Shown: positions 31,104 through 41,618 of the stretch, one piece after another
Position numbering within the stretch: position 1 is the first letter of the stretch
How the letters are laid out: every line of letters begins with the position of its first letter
The notes under the pieces: generated by a model
What the model was told of the DNA's origin: nothing
The model's database searches: none
What the model saw: the letters and a program-made list of their open reading frames with translations, nothing else
Position numbers and translations under genes: made by a program
Source of the DNA: Celoporthe dispersa
Lineage: Eukaryota > Ascomycota > Sordariomycetes > Diaporthales > Cryphonectriaceae
DNA length: 64,000 bases
Direction: 5' to 3'
NCBI GenBank assembly: GCA_016584495.1
Contig: WAID01000007.1
Location: 1,722,001-1,786,000, forward strand

Positions 31104-32747
31104 TCACTCGTCCTGCCGTCCCCCCTTCTTCCATCTCCACGCCGCATTCCGGTGCAGCAGGTGATCCCTACTCGCCATCGCCGTCCAGGATCCCCACAGC
31201 CCGCCGATCGGCCAGTATCCCTTGAGCCACTCCCACCTGCCCACCCGCCGCCTCGCCGCCGCCTCGTCCTCCTTCCTCACGTGCACCTTGTCGTACACGC
31301 TCGGCAGCGCAGAGGCCTTGTACTTGGCCCGCAGCGCGTCATACCAGCCCCGCCCGCCGTACATGGCCCAGAAGTCCTCCTCGGCGTGGTACACGTGCGC
31401 GTACAGCCACTTCATCCCGCCCAGCTCGCGCACTTTGGTCTCGAGCGCGCGGTTCTTCTCCACGAAGGCGGCCGGCGAGAACGTCCCCTCGTGGCCCCAG
31501 ACGCCGATGTTGAGCATCATCGTCTGCTGGTGGTCCTCTTGTTGATGTGCGGGCGCTGTAGATGCAGACGGGAGCCCGAGGATGTCCCTGGAGACACAGG
31601 ATGTCGTCTGCTGTTCGCCGCCCGGCGGGCTGGTGAACGGGTGAAAGGTCGATGGGCCGCGCCGCTGCATCGGGCAGAGCCACAGCGGCCAGATGGGGTG
31701 CTCCGCCTCCAGGTAGTCGACCAAGGGCTCTGCCGTCTCGAAGGGCATGGCGATGTCCTGGATCGTGAATGTGTTGTTCTCGCCCGTCTCCCGAGCGCGG
31801 TAGAGCATGCGGGTGTGTAGGAGATCATCCAGCAGCCAGCGGCTGAAGTTGTTGAACGGCATCAGCCAGTACATGACGACGAAGCGGCCAACCCAGTAGG
31901 CACCGCGGTCGTAGCGGAACAGGTATTCGGCCAGAGGGATGTAGTCCTCTCCTGTGATCGACACAGCGCCCTTGGCTGGCCCAGATGTGCGCTCCTCGAC
32001 GTGCAGGTAGAACCACGGGTCCCAGGCACCGCTGAAGGTCTGCGCCTTGACGTGCTCGGGCTTCTGGTCTGTGAGGGAGCCCGAGATGATGACCCCGTGG
32101 TCTTTGGAGAAGAGTATGCCGTCCACGTAGTCATTCTCAGGCCTGGCTATCTCCTCCTTGACTACCCTCACGGCCTCTGCCACGCTGTTGGTCCGGCGGT
32201 AGCGCGTGTGCACGTACTTCTTGGCCTCGATCAGGTTGATCTCCAGCATGGTGACGATCCCAAGCGTCCCGACCGCACCAGGCGCGGCGCGGAACAGGTC
32301 AGGCCGCTCGTCGCGGCTGGCCGTGACAATCTCGCCGTCAGCCAGCACCATCTCCACGCTGCACACCGTGTCGTCGAAGAAGCCGTGGCGGAAGCTGGAG
32401 CTCTCGCCTCCCGTGCCGGCGAACCCCCCACCGGCGGTAATGCCTGGAAACTCCATGACGATGGGCGGCACCAGGCCGTGGGGGAGTGAGGCCTCGACGA
32501 GGCCGTCCATGGCCACATTGGGCTCGACCAGCATCGTCTTCTTCACCAGGTCGACAGAGAGGACGTGCGAGAGCGCCGTGATGTCGACGGCGCGCATGGC
32601 TCCCTTGGGTCGCGTACTGTTGGTACTGCCATGAGAGATCCGATAGGGCTCCTTGTGGTCGTAGAATCTCCTTACAGATGCAGCGACCTCCCGAACTGTC
32701 GCATGGTGTCTCTCCATATCTGCTGAGGCTGTGTTTCCGGTCGACAT
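31104..32747 (-). CDS. DHCR24-like FAD-dependent oxidoreductase
   Basis: Single-exon 547-aa flavoprotein with an N-terminal PCMH-type FAD-binding domain: RISHGSTNSTRP, then the AMRAVDITALSHVLSVD and LVEPNVAMDGLV segments, and GITAGGGFAGTGGESSSFRHG, the usual FAD-binding glycine-rich stretch. The rest matches fungal Delta(24)-sterol reductase-like proteins (EFPG, LFRAAPGAVGTLGIVT, GVWG, KWLYAHVYHAEEDFWAMYGG). Animal DHCR24 reduces the sterol C24 double bond; yeast-type ergosterol synthesis uses Erg4 for C24(28), so the fungal role is uncertain. A low-complexity insert of about 35 residues (Ser, Gln, Thr, Pro) interrupts the C-terminal domain between LWLCPMQRRG and MLNIGVWG; a retained 45-nt intron inside it is possible but not demanded. 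A hydrophobic anchor is not obvious. Confidence 0.87.
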   Translation of the reverse strand: MSTGNTASADMERHHATVREVAASVRRFYDHKEPYRISHGSTNSTRPKGAMRAVDITALSHVLSVDLVKKTMLVEPNVAMDGLVEASLPHGLVPPIVMEFPGITAGGGFAGTGGESSSFRHGFFDDTVCSVEMVLADGEIVTASRDERPDLFRAAPGAVGTLGIVTMLEINLIEAKKYVHTRYRRTNSVAEAVRVVKEEIARPENDYVDGILFSKDHGVIISGSLTDQKPEHVKAQTFSGAWDPWFYLHVEERTSGPAKGAVSITGEDYIPLAEYLFRYDRGAYWVGRFVVMYWLMPFNNFSRWLLDDLLHTRMLYRARETGENNTFTIQDIAMPFETAEPLVDYLEAEHPIWPLWLCPMQRRGPSTFHPFTSPPGGEQQTTSCVSRDILGLPSASTAPAHQQEDHQQTMMLNIGVWGHEGTFSPAAFVEKNRALETKVRELGGMKWLYAHVYHAEEDFWAMYGGRGWYDALRAKYKASALPSVYDKVHVRKEDEAAARRRVGRWEWLKGYWPIGGLWGSWTAMASRDHLLHRNAAWRWKKGGRQDE

Positions 32748-34058
32748 GCCTCCGTCCCTGGCCCGTGTTGACTTGTGTGGTTGTCACTCCCAAATGATAA
32801 TTCCTACCGTAATAAAGGGGGCATTGAAGAGATCAAGGAGGAACATAAAATGTGGGAATGAATGCACCCGATAGAATTGAACCCAAGGTAGCTAAAAGGC
32901 ATTCGATGCTCGTTCTTGGGAAGGTTGCTGGTTAGTTTCATATTGTCCTTTTGGTCTGGCAAGTATTGTGCTCGAGACGGCTTTGCAGTCTGGATAACAC
33001 CGGCACAGTACTATTGTCTACCTCGACCCCGACAGGGTGACGGTAGACAGCCATCTTCTCAAGACGCACGACCTTTCGCAACCTCGAGTGACGCCTTAGT
33101 GACAAGTCAGCCTGATGTAGACGTCCTGAGCACCGGTGAGCAATGACTGGATGGCTTGTCGGTCGTATTGTTTGGCGCCACCGCAGTTCCGCTGGATCGT
33201 TAGGAAACCAGGTCTTTTTTTTTTGCAACCATCCTCGCCTACCAGCTCGTCACGTGCACAACGAGGTCGATACCATTGCTCCTCGAACGAGATGAGACTG
33301 TCGACATCACCGCCTGGTGGCTGGGTATGGGGTACACACGGTAGTGCTGATCAACCACAACGGCCCCGACTGGGAACCTACCGAGCCAACGTTGAAGTGT
33401 TGGAAGACGGTCGGCAGGCCGAGCTGCCTACCATGGGAAAGAGCCCGGGCCGCCGAGATGAGGCAAGCCATGGTCCTTTGGGAGATGCATAGGCGGGTCC
33501 TAGGCAGCCAGATCGCGCTCACCGGGTGAGGGCTGATGCCAGAGTGGTAATCATGATGGGAGAAGAGGAAGCCGGTGCTGAGCGGTTGGTGACCACGCGC
33601 CACGGTAGCTTGCACAGCCAAAAGCCCAGTGGGCTGCTTGCCTGTTCCGAATTCGCTGATGGCGCCTGAAACGGCGCTAAACAGTTGACATGCATTGTCG
33701 GTGGATCCCAGGATGCATACGGTAATAAGTCGTACCTGCCAACGCTGGTAGAGACAGCTTACCCCTGCAGGCCCCAGCAGGAGACACTACATAGTACATG
33801 TAGTACTGGTACACAGCACCCAGGCGTGGCAGGCACCGTGACAACGGCACGCAGGGCACGCTAAGAGCCCAGGCACGCCAGGCCAGGCGGTGGACAGTAG
33901 TAAGACATTCTGACGGGCGGCAAAGATCCCAGTGCCCAGGTCCCTGGATTACACAGAACAAGGTCCAACAGCTTGGTATCCCGTCCCCGAAGTGCTGCGG
34001 CAAACTCTTTAGGCTCACGAGGTAAATTATGATGATCGTCGAAATGGGGTATGTGTCT

Positions 34059-34089
<31 letters not shown>

Positions 34090-35010
34090 TCTTTTACACT
34101 GTAGCATCCGTTTCGGCGCGTCACAGCCCCCTCCTGCTCGAGGTTGATCTGTTTGATAAGGCAAGGAGGAGGAGGAGGACGACGCCAGAGCTTGGTCCAG
34201 GTCGACCGATCCAAGGCGCACCAGCCAGATGGGGCCCAGAGCTTCGACGCTGCATCGCATGTGGACTGGAGCAAGTGGCTGGACCGGATGGGTCAAACAC
34301 TGGGTAGCATGTACTGTGCAGGACTCGTGCATTGACGAGACAAGGCTGACCTCATGATTAATTACATGGTCGTATGGCACTGCCGTGGTAGAGCACAGCC
34401 AGCCAGTTGCGACAGCTTCTCAAGGGAAGGAGGAGAAACAACTTCCACGACGATGCTGTCTACTATGCGGTGCAGTGCCAGTAAGCGCTGTACTATGGTA
34501 GAGATGGGCGACGGCCCTAACCTAACCCAACCTGACCGTGGTGTACCATGCAACGCGACACACTTACTCTCTGTATGCTATTTGTTGGTGGATGTGCCCC
34601 TGCAGTCTGCTGTTGCATTGGCTTGCCTTCCAAGGTTGGTACGCATTGCTCCCCAGATCCTCTTCGATCCCCTTCATTCCTGCAGCATCCCCAGCATCCC
34701 TGCCTTGACGATTAGTCTTGGCCCCCCCTCTCCCCCCCTTCCAAACAAGTCGTCGGCAGCCGTCACCACGGGTGAGCTTTTCCTCCTGTTGTTTTTTTTC
34801 CCTTTCTTTTCAGGTTTAAACCGCGCGGGTCCTTTTTGCCTCTCACTCTGCACTGGCGCCACTACGGCATCGCGAGCACCAGCACGAGCACCAGCGCGCT
34901 GCAGACAATTTTCCATCTCTCCTCTTTTACCACCTTATTGCACCAAGGCAGCCATCGCCCGCCCGAAACGCGTCGTACACTTTTCTAATCCGACTGGCAT
35001 CGTCTACACG
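32748..35010. other. 2.3-kb divergent intergenic region
   Basis: Between the DHCR24-like gene (-) and the NTF2-like gene (+). No supported gene. A (GT)/(GA) microsatellite lies at 34057-34083, and the last 350 bp are C- and T-rich (promoter-like). Confidence 0.55.
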
Positions 35011-36775
35011 ATGGCGCTGCACGCGGTGTACAAGCAGTTCTTGGCTGCGCCAAGCTCATCCGCGCTGGCCCAGGACGCGTCGCTGCACTACATCACCACG
35101 ACGACCAGCTTCTACGGCCCTACCGACATCATCAAGCACCTCGGCTCCCAGCGCAACCTGATCAAGAAGGACAAGGAGGAGTTCATCACCGTCATCGAGG
35201 GGCAGGACTCCCTTGCCGTCCAGACAGAGCTCTCCCTCGAGTTCCAAGACCAGGGCGGTGCTTACCTGCCGGGCCTCGACGAACAGTTTCTCTACGATCG
35301 CGTCGTTCACATCCCCGTCGTAAGTCGCCCGTCACACACGCACACACACACACAGGCCATGCCGCCCAACGAGGTCATGATCGGTGAGAGTGGCTGACCT
35401 GAGCTCTGCCCTGCCTGTCGCGCGTTAGTTCCACATCGTCAAGTTCGACAGCGATGGCAAGATTGCGACGGTCCAGCAGAGCTGGGACCAGGGCGCGCTC
35501 CTCAAGCAGCTCGAGGTGATCGGCAAGACGGGCCGCAACTGGCCCATCCGCGACAGCCAGGACCAGATCAAGCTGATCACCAAGAGCGGTGGCAAGCCTG
35601 CGGACCCCGCCCCCTCGCAGCCTGTCCAGCGGTCCCGCGGGAACTCGACACATGCCATGCGCGATCCCCACGCGACGCTTCACTCCTTTAACCCGCGCAG
35701 CGAGGAGCCCAGCCCCGCCGTCTCTCCGTTCTCCGGCACACGACCCCGCCAGCGAACCTTCGAGGAGATCCTGGGAGACGAGCCCCACCCCGACTCGCCC
35801 GAGCGCCAGTCGCCCAGCAGGTCTATCGCGCCCAAGATCGGTGCCGGAAAGAACTTCCAGCCCTCGCGGCTGTTCGAGAAGCCCGAGGACGTGCCGCCCG
35901 AGCCCGAGAGCCCCGAGGGCGTCAAGTCCCCGCCCCGCTACATGAAGCCGCATCCCACAAAGTACAACCACTTCGACTTTGCCGATGGCTCGGATCCTAG
36001 CGATGCGCCGCAGGCCGGAGTCGCCTGGGACGCCATCAAGTCGAAGCACCGGAGCCAGTGGGACTTTGAGGACTTCGTGACGCCCCAGAAGCACAAGCCC
36101 GGCAAGACGATCCGCCAGCAGGAGGTCCGCCACTGGGCCACGGACGACAAGGACCTGGACGAGTCGCCCGTCAAGCCCATCGCCCTCGGCAAGGCCCGCC
36201 GCGACGCGAACACACAAATCGAGCTCCAGGACGACGGCGAGGACGAGCGGCCTAGCCAGCGCCCCGGCGCCCGACCCCGTGGGGCCATGCACAACACCGG
36301 CATGGGCCTGTACAAGAACCACATGGTGACGGACGACGGTTCCGAGCCCATCCAGTCGCCGGACCCGCGCGCCCTCGGCAACATCACCAACCTGAAGCAC
36401 AGGTCCAAGATGTTTGACCCCCACTTTGAGATGACGGACGAGTCTCCCACCCAGGAGGCGCACAAGGCCAGCGCGCCCGTGCCCGAGGACAGGAAGAAGG
36501 CCGTCAACATGATGCAGGCCAACTGGTCGGCGTACGACGCGTCGCCCAGCTCCCAGAAGGAGAACAGCAAACCCTCGGCCAAGGAGGCGCCCGGGGACCT
36601 GCGGGAGAACGGGCCCAACCACCGCATCAAGCTCGGCGGCGACGGCATGGGCAACCCCAAGGGCGGGCGTGGCTGGTCGCTAGGTGATGAGAGCGACGAC
36701 GAGAAGCCGCCGGCCCCGGCGCCGGGGCGGAAGGGCGCCGGGCAGAAGGCGGCGAACAACTTCTGGGAGTTCTAG
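35011..36775 (+). CDS. NTF2-like domain protein with long disordered tail
   Basis: Two exons, 35011-35319 and 35429-36775, coding for 551 aa. The first 170 residues look like a fungal NTF2-like cone fold: MALHAVYKQFLAAPSSSAL, SLHYITTTTSFYGPTDIIKHL, LSLEFQDQGGAYLPGLDEQFLYDRVVHIPV / FHIVKFDSDGKIATVQQSWDQGALLKQLEVIG, a pattern typical of SnoaL/NTF2-like binding pockets. The remaining 380 residues are charged and Pro/Ser-rich with short conserved-looking patches (RTFEEILGD, WDFEDFVTP, HWATDDKDLDESP, HFEMTDESP, NFWEF end). This resembles an uncharacterised fungal family sometimes described as RNA-associated, which I cannot confirm. The phase-0 intron (GTAAGT) contains a CA repeat near 35337-35354. 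No frameshift. Confidence 0.75.
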
Positions 36776-36992
36776 AGAGGGCATGTGGCGGTCAGCTGCT
36801 ATCCTGTGGGATGCACCCAAGAAGACGGCTCTCTTCCTCTTTTTTTTCTTTTCTTCCTTCCAATTTTTTCCTTCAACGATGGTGAGAACCCAGCTGTCTC
36901 TTCAGCGGCCTGTCTGGGCGGAGTCGTCTCGTCATTACACTCATTTTCTTGTGTGTTTTGAACTTTTACCTTATCTGTCTTTTGATGGTGTG

Positions 36993-36993
<1 letters not shown>

Positions 36994-37029
<36 letters not shown>
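36994..37029. repeat. TG dinucleotide microsatellite
   Basis: (TG)18, almost perfect, in the 3' flank of the NTF2-like gene; another TG tract follows at about 37284-37299. Confidence 0.9.
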
Positions 37030-37030
<1 letters not shown>

Positions 37031-38174
37031 ATATGCGTATGCGCTTTGGACAAGGGAAATGGGTACGCTCTTGGGAGAACGGCAATTGCAAGATGCTCTT
37101 TGTTGCATCTGCGCATACCCGGGAGCGGCAGGACGGATAGATACCAACCTCCAGGGCTATTGGAGACAACTGCATAGCCAAGGGAGGGTGACATGGAAAG
37201 AATGTGTGTATATGAAGATGTATGGATTAGCGTATTAGGACTAGTCTGATGTCATAAAGAGAGAATGGAAAATCGACAAAAGCGTGTGTGTGTGTGTGTT
37301 TTCTGGGCTTTGTTCTAGGCCTCGTGGCTGCATGATGTCCAGGAGGAAGATGCCCGAGCTGCAAGCGGGCGGTCATGCATGTTTTTTTCTTTGTCCCTTT
37401 CTCCCACGTTGATCACATGCAGGCTTGCTGCACGCAACCCTTCTTGAACGCCCACCCAGGAGCACACGCCTGCAAGAGCTGATTGGGTCTTCGGGGATGT
37501 CCTGATTCTCGCCCTTTTCGACATGCGCCCTCCCCGAACGCCCTATCACTGAAGCGCTGCCGTAGGAAAGGCTCCGTCCTCCTCACGGGGGTTTGGCTCT
37601 TTATCATCTGATCTGCATGCGTGTGTGCATCCCTACAAGAGCGCAATCGACCTCCTCCTGGCCGAGGGTCGTGTCGGACGCACACTGCAGGGCATCATTG
37701 TTATTTTTTTCCTTCTTTTTTTTTCTCTTCAAGACACACTAAGGATTCAGTGGTACTTGGGTCTGCTTTTGGGTGCGTCGAGAAACCTTCTAGAAGCGGA
37801 ATGCTCCGAGGAGATTAGATGGTATTATAATGTATGTAGGGTACTATATAGTAGTACTGCGTATACTATGTATATGTAGAGTTCATAACCTTGACGGGCG
37901 GGGGAGGGGGAGGAGATGTTGTACTGTGTGGTACAGTAGACATCCCTGCCAAGCTTGTCCAGATTCTCGGGCAGTGGGCGCAGGGGTGGGGGGTGGTCCA
38001 AAGTCACATATTAAGGAGCAGGAAACTTTATTGTGATAGCCAGCTGCCAGGTCAGGTCAGCCTGTTCTGTTGTATGTACAGTGCAAGCATGCTATGAAGG
38101 AATTACCTACTACGAGTATCCCACGCGAAGAAGATGACACGGCCACTATCTGACGGGTTTCGTGGTGGCTGGCT

Positions 38175-38203
38175 GTGGTGGTGGTGGTGGTGGTGGTGGT
38201 GGT
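38175..38203. repeat. GGT trinucleotide microsatellite
   Basis: About nine GGT units, non-coding, followed 15 bp later by an A-rich tract. Confidence 0.9.
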
Positions 38204-39089
38204 GTACATGACCCAGAAAAAAAAAAAGAAGAAAAAAAAAGTCAGCCTTATCTTGGTGAATATTTAGTGGTACATGAGATGTGATATGCAGTGTGAGAGA
38301 GAGTGTGTGTGTGTGGTAGGCTATCTAAGTGTATGGCTTGGCTTGTACCCAACGCTCCTTCCGGATCCTCCTGCTACTACATACCAAGTATTCTCTCTCT
38401 CTCTCTCTTTTCTTGTCTTGACACCTCAAATCATCTTCTCTCTTTTTTCTCGTCCTGCAATCATCGTCTCCAAAAGGCCAAGCACCCTCTCTCAATTTCC
38501 TCGGATCAGAGAGTGCCGCGAAATTACACAGTCGGGTCATGACGAGGGCCTACCCGAAATAGCGTCATATCTATTCCATTGGTCCACCTGAGGGAAAGTA
38601 GTCTGGGCTTATCTGCTGGAGCGATCAACATCAACGACGACAGCCTTGGGGCCACCAAGAAAAAGCCCTCTCTCGTCTCTACCCCCCTTTCCTTCCTCCT
38701 CAGGGCTGCCCACAGAGACGAGGTCACTGCAGAGGGCTTCCATCTACTTCTTCTTTCCTCTTTCCAACCCGTTCCTTTTCCTCTCGCCCTCCTCGACGCA
38801 CCCGTTCAACTCCTCCTTGCCATTCTCCGCAGCAGCTGGCACCGCCCTCATCTCGGGCGACGACACAAGAGAACCGGGCGCAGAGGGCGCCACCCGCCAA
38901 ACCGCCTCGCAGCGGCCATTGAGATGGGGCGATCGGGTCGCGAAGAAAACCCCAGCGCGTCACCCTGTGTGTCTCTGGGTACGCCAGGGGGGAGGATTCT
39001 CTAAGCCCAGAGGCTTCGGACAGGCGGCCCCGCGTGAGATCTGGAGCGGCGCCGGGGTCCTCCAATAATCTCTTCAGCAGCAGGCAACC

Positions 39090-39097
39090 TATTTAAA
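39090..39097 (+). promoter_or_regulatory. TATA-like element of permease gene
   Basis: TATTTAAA about 52 bp before the permease ATG, with a CCAAT at 39062-39066 just upstream. Placement is typical for a fungal core promoter; function is inferred. Confidence 0.4.
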
Positions 39098-39148
39098 TTC
39101 GCCGACACCAAACACCAGGAGAGACGAACACCCCTAGCACGCAGAGCC

Positions 39149-41222
39149 ATGGCCTCGGACCACTCCGACCTCGAGCTCAACCGGATCCTCACCCTCAAGC
39201 AGGAGCAGCAGTCGCTCGCCGCGGGTGAGTGCGAGATGCTGCGCTCGCGCGAGCCTACGGGCGGCGGCGGCGGTGGCGGCCGGAAGGGTGGCAGCCACAT
39301 GAAGAGCATGTTGCGGACCTGGGCGGATTCGTTTCGGCGGGATCCCGACGGCCGGATGACGCCTGACAACGCCTTCGTCGGCGGCAGGGAGCACGACGGC
39401 CGCGGCTACTACGACCTCCGCGTGGCTAACTACCGCACGGCGCACTCGCTGCTGGCCAAGGAGCTCAAGGGGAGGCACCTGCAGATGATCGCCATCGGCG
39501 GCTCCATTGGTATGTCTGTGGATGGACGGATAGAGGAGGCCTCGCATCCCGTACCTGGGGCGGCCCATGGCGTTGTCTCTCTCTCTCTAACACCTGCTAG
39601 GTACTGGTCTGTTCATCTCGTCCGGGACCGCCCTCAACACCGGCGGGCCGGCAACAGTCCTGCTGGCCTACCTGATGGTTGGCACCATGCTCTACTGCGT
39701 TATGCAAGCACTGGGCGAGCTGGCTGTCGTCTACCCCATAGCAGGTTCCTTCTCGGCGTACTCGACGCGATTCCTCGACCCTGCTTGGGGCTTTGCCATG
39801 GGATGGAAGTAAGTCGTTCACCCTGTGCTGTCTGGGTCACAACTTGCTGACGCCATCTGCATAGCTATGCCTTGCAATGGCTTATAGTCCTGCCGCTGGA
39901 GATCATAGCGGCTTCGATCACGATATCATATTGGAACGGCGCGATCAACAAGGCCGTCTTCGTCACCATTTTCCTCTCTCTCATCATCGCTATCAACCTG
40001 TGTGGGGTCAGGGGCTACGGTGAGGCCGAGTTTGTGTTCGCCATCGTGAAGGTGACGGCCGTCATAGGCTTCATGTAAGTTTCCCCTCGACGGCCAGGCT
40101 GGCGCTCTCAGAGGACCCGAGAGGCAAGGACAAGCACCAACTGACCATCACGCCTCAAGATTACTCGGCATCGTCATCAACATCGGTGGCGGCCAGCACT
40201 CGGGATACATAGGCGGCAAGTATTGGCACAACCCAGGGTCCTTCAACAACGGCTTTAAGGGGCTGTGTAGTGCCTTTGTGAGCGCCGCCTTCGCCTTTGC
40301 AGGGACCGAGCTGGTGGGCCTCGCCGCCGCAGAGACGGCCAACCCGCGCAAGTCCCTCCCCACGGCCATCAAGCAGGTGTTCTGGCGCATCAGCCTCTTC
40401 TACGTCGTCGCCCTGACCCTGGTCGGCCTCCTGGTCCCCTATGACGACGAGCGCCTCCTCGGCTCCAAGACCAGCGCCAACACGAGCGCGAGCCCCTTTG
40501 TGATCGCCATCCAGGACGCCGGGATCCAGATCCTGCCCAGCGTCATGAACGGCGTGATCCTCATGGCCTGCATGTCCGTCGGCAACTCATCCGTCTTCGG
40601 CTCCAGCCGCACCCTCGCCGCCCTCGCCGACCAGGGCCAGGCGCCCAGGATCCTCTCGTATATCGACCGGCGCGGCCGCCCGCTCATGGCGATCCTCCTC
40701 GCGGGGCTCTTCGGCTTCCTCGCCTACCTCGCCGACCTCGAGCAGGAGGAGTCCGTGCTCAACTGGCTGCTCTCCATCTCGGCGCTGTCCGAGATCTTCA
40801 CCTGGGGCAGCATCTGCCTCGCCCACATCCGCTTCCGCAAGGCCTGGCGGCTCAAGCACCGCTCGGTGCGCGGGCTGGCCTTCCGTGCCCAGGGCGGCGT
40901 CCTCGGCTCATGGCTCGGCCTGCTGCTGAACGGCCTTATCCTGGCCGCCCAGTTCTGGGTCGGCGCCTGGCCCGTCGACTATGCGCAGTACACCGCCGCG
41001 CAGAACGCAAAGAACTTCTTCCTGAACTACACCGCCGCCCCCGTCGTCATCATCATGTACGTCGGCTACAAGATGCGGTTCCGCACGAGGATCGTGAGGA
41101 CCGCCGACATAGACCTCGACTCGGGGAGGAGGGACTTTAACCTGCCGACCCTGCTGGACCAGGAGCGCGAGGAGAGGAGGGGGTGGCCGAGGTGGAAGAA
41201 GCTGTATCGGTTTTTCTGTTGA
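39149..41222 (+). CDS. Amino acid permease (YAT/APC family)
   Basis: Plasma-membrane amino acid:proton symporter of 613 aa, four exons: 39149-39509, 39601-39808, 39865-40074 and 40160-41222. Introns 55-91 nt with clean GTATGT/GTAAGT donors; phases 1, 2, 2 agree. The fungal YAT signature is present: KELKGRHLQMIAIGGSI/GTGLFISSGTALNTGGPA, ELAVVYPIAGSFSAYSTRFLDPAWGFAMGWN, FAFAGTELVGLAAAETANPRKSLP. About 12 transmembrane helices follow a long cytosolic N-terminus with a Gly-rich stretch. Substrate range cannot be told from sequence; it resembles general permeases. The C-terminal tail is charged (DLDSGRRDFNLPTLLDQEREERRG), where permease endocytosis signals usually lie. No frame problem here. Confidence 0.93.
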
Positions 41223-41548
41223 GCCTTGTTTTTTGCTCTCTGGAGGGGTCTGTGATGATGTGTGCAGCTCTAGCCTGTAGATATACGTAGCTTTTGGAAC
41301 CGAGCATACATGTCACAAGTCCTCCAAGTATGCGTGTGTATGTGTGTGAAATAGACCGATCAGTGATGGGAAAGTAGATGTCATTGTGTGCAGTGACCTA
41401 CCTTACTCTCTCTCTCTCTATATATTTTTTTGGTTATGCTCTCAAGACACGCTCGATGTGTCAACCTCACCTTGTCCCAGAAACGCCGCCTAATGATTAT
41501 CGTACAAGAAAATATGTATTCAAAAATGGCAGAGCACACACACACACA

Positions 41549-41580
<32 letters not shown>

Positions 41581-41618
41581 CTGTCTCTCTCAACCTCACC
41601 TCCGCCTCCTCTAGATCA
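41223..41618. other. Convergent 3' region with CT/CA/TG repeats
   Basis: Between the permease (+) and mannosidase (-) stops: CT at 41406-41418, (CA) at 41535-41548, (CT) at 41549-41564 and (TG) at 41565-41580. No gene. Confidence 0.7.

Larger units (their letters stand above)
36776..39148. other. 2.4-kb intergenic region rich in microsatellites
   Basis: No supported gene. It contains TG, GGT and CT repeats (listed separately where long) and A/T homopolymers at 38217-38240. The final 450 bp are CT- then GC-rich and lead to the permease promoter. Confidence 0.55.

Noticed and set aside
32860..32940. tRNA-like B box (GGGTTCAATTC) on the minus strand
   Set aside because: No matching A box at the right distance and no acceptor stem can be formed.
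38579..39004. 141-codon ORF before the permease
   Set aside because: Overlaps promoter-like sequence; composition is that of translated CT-rich leader.
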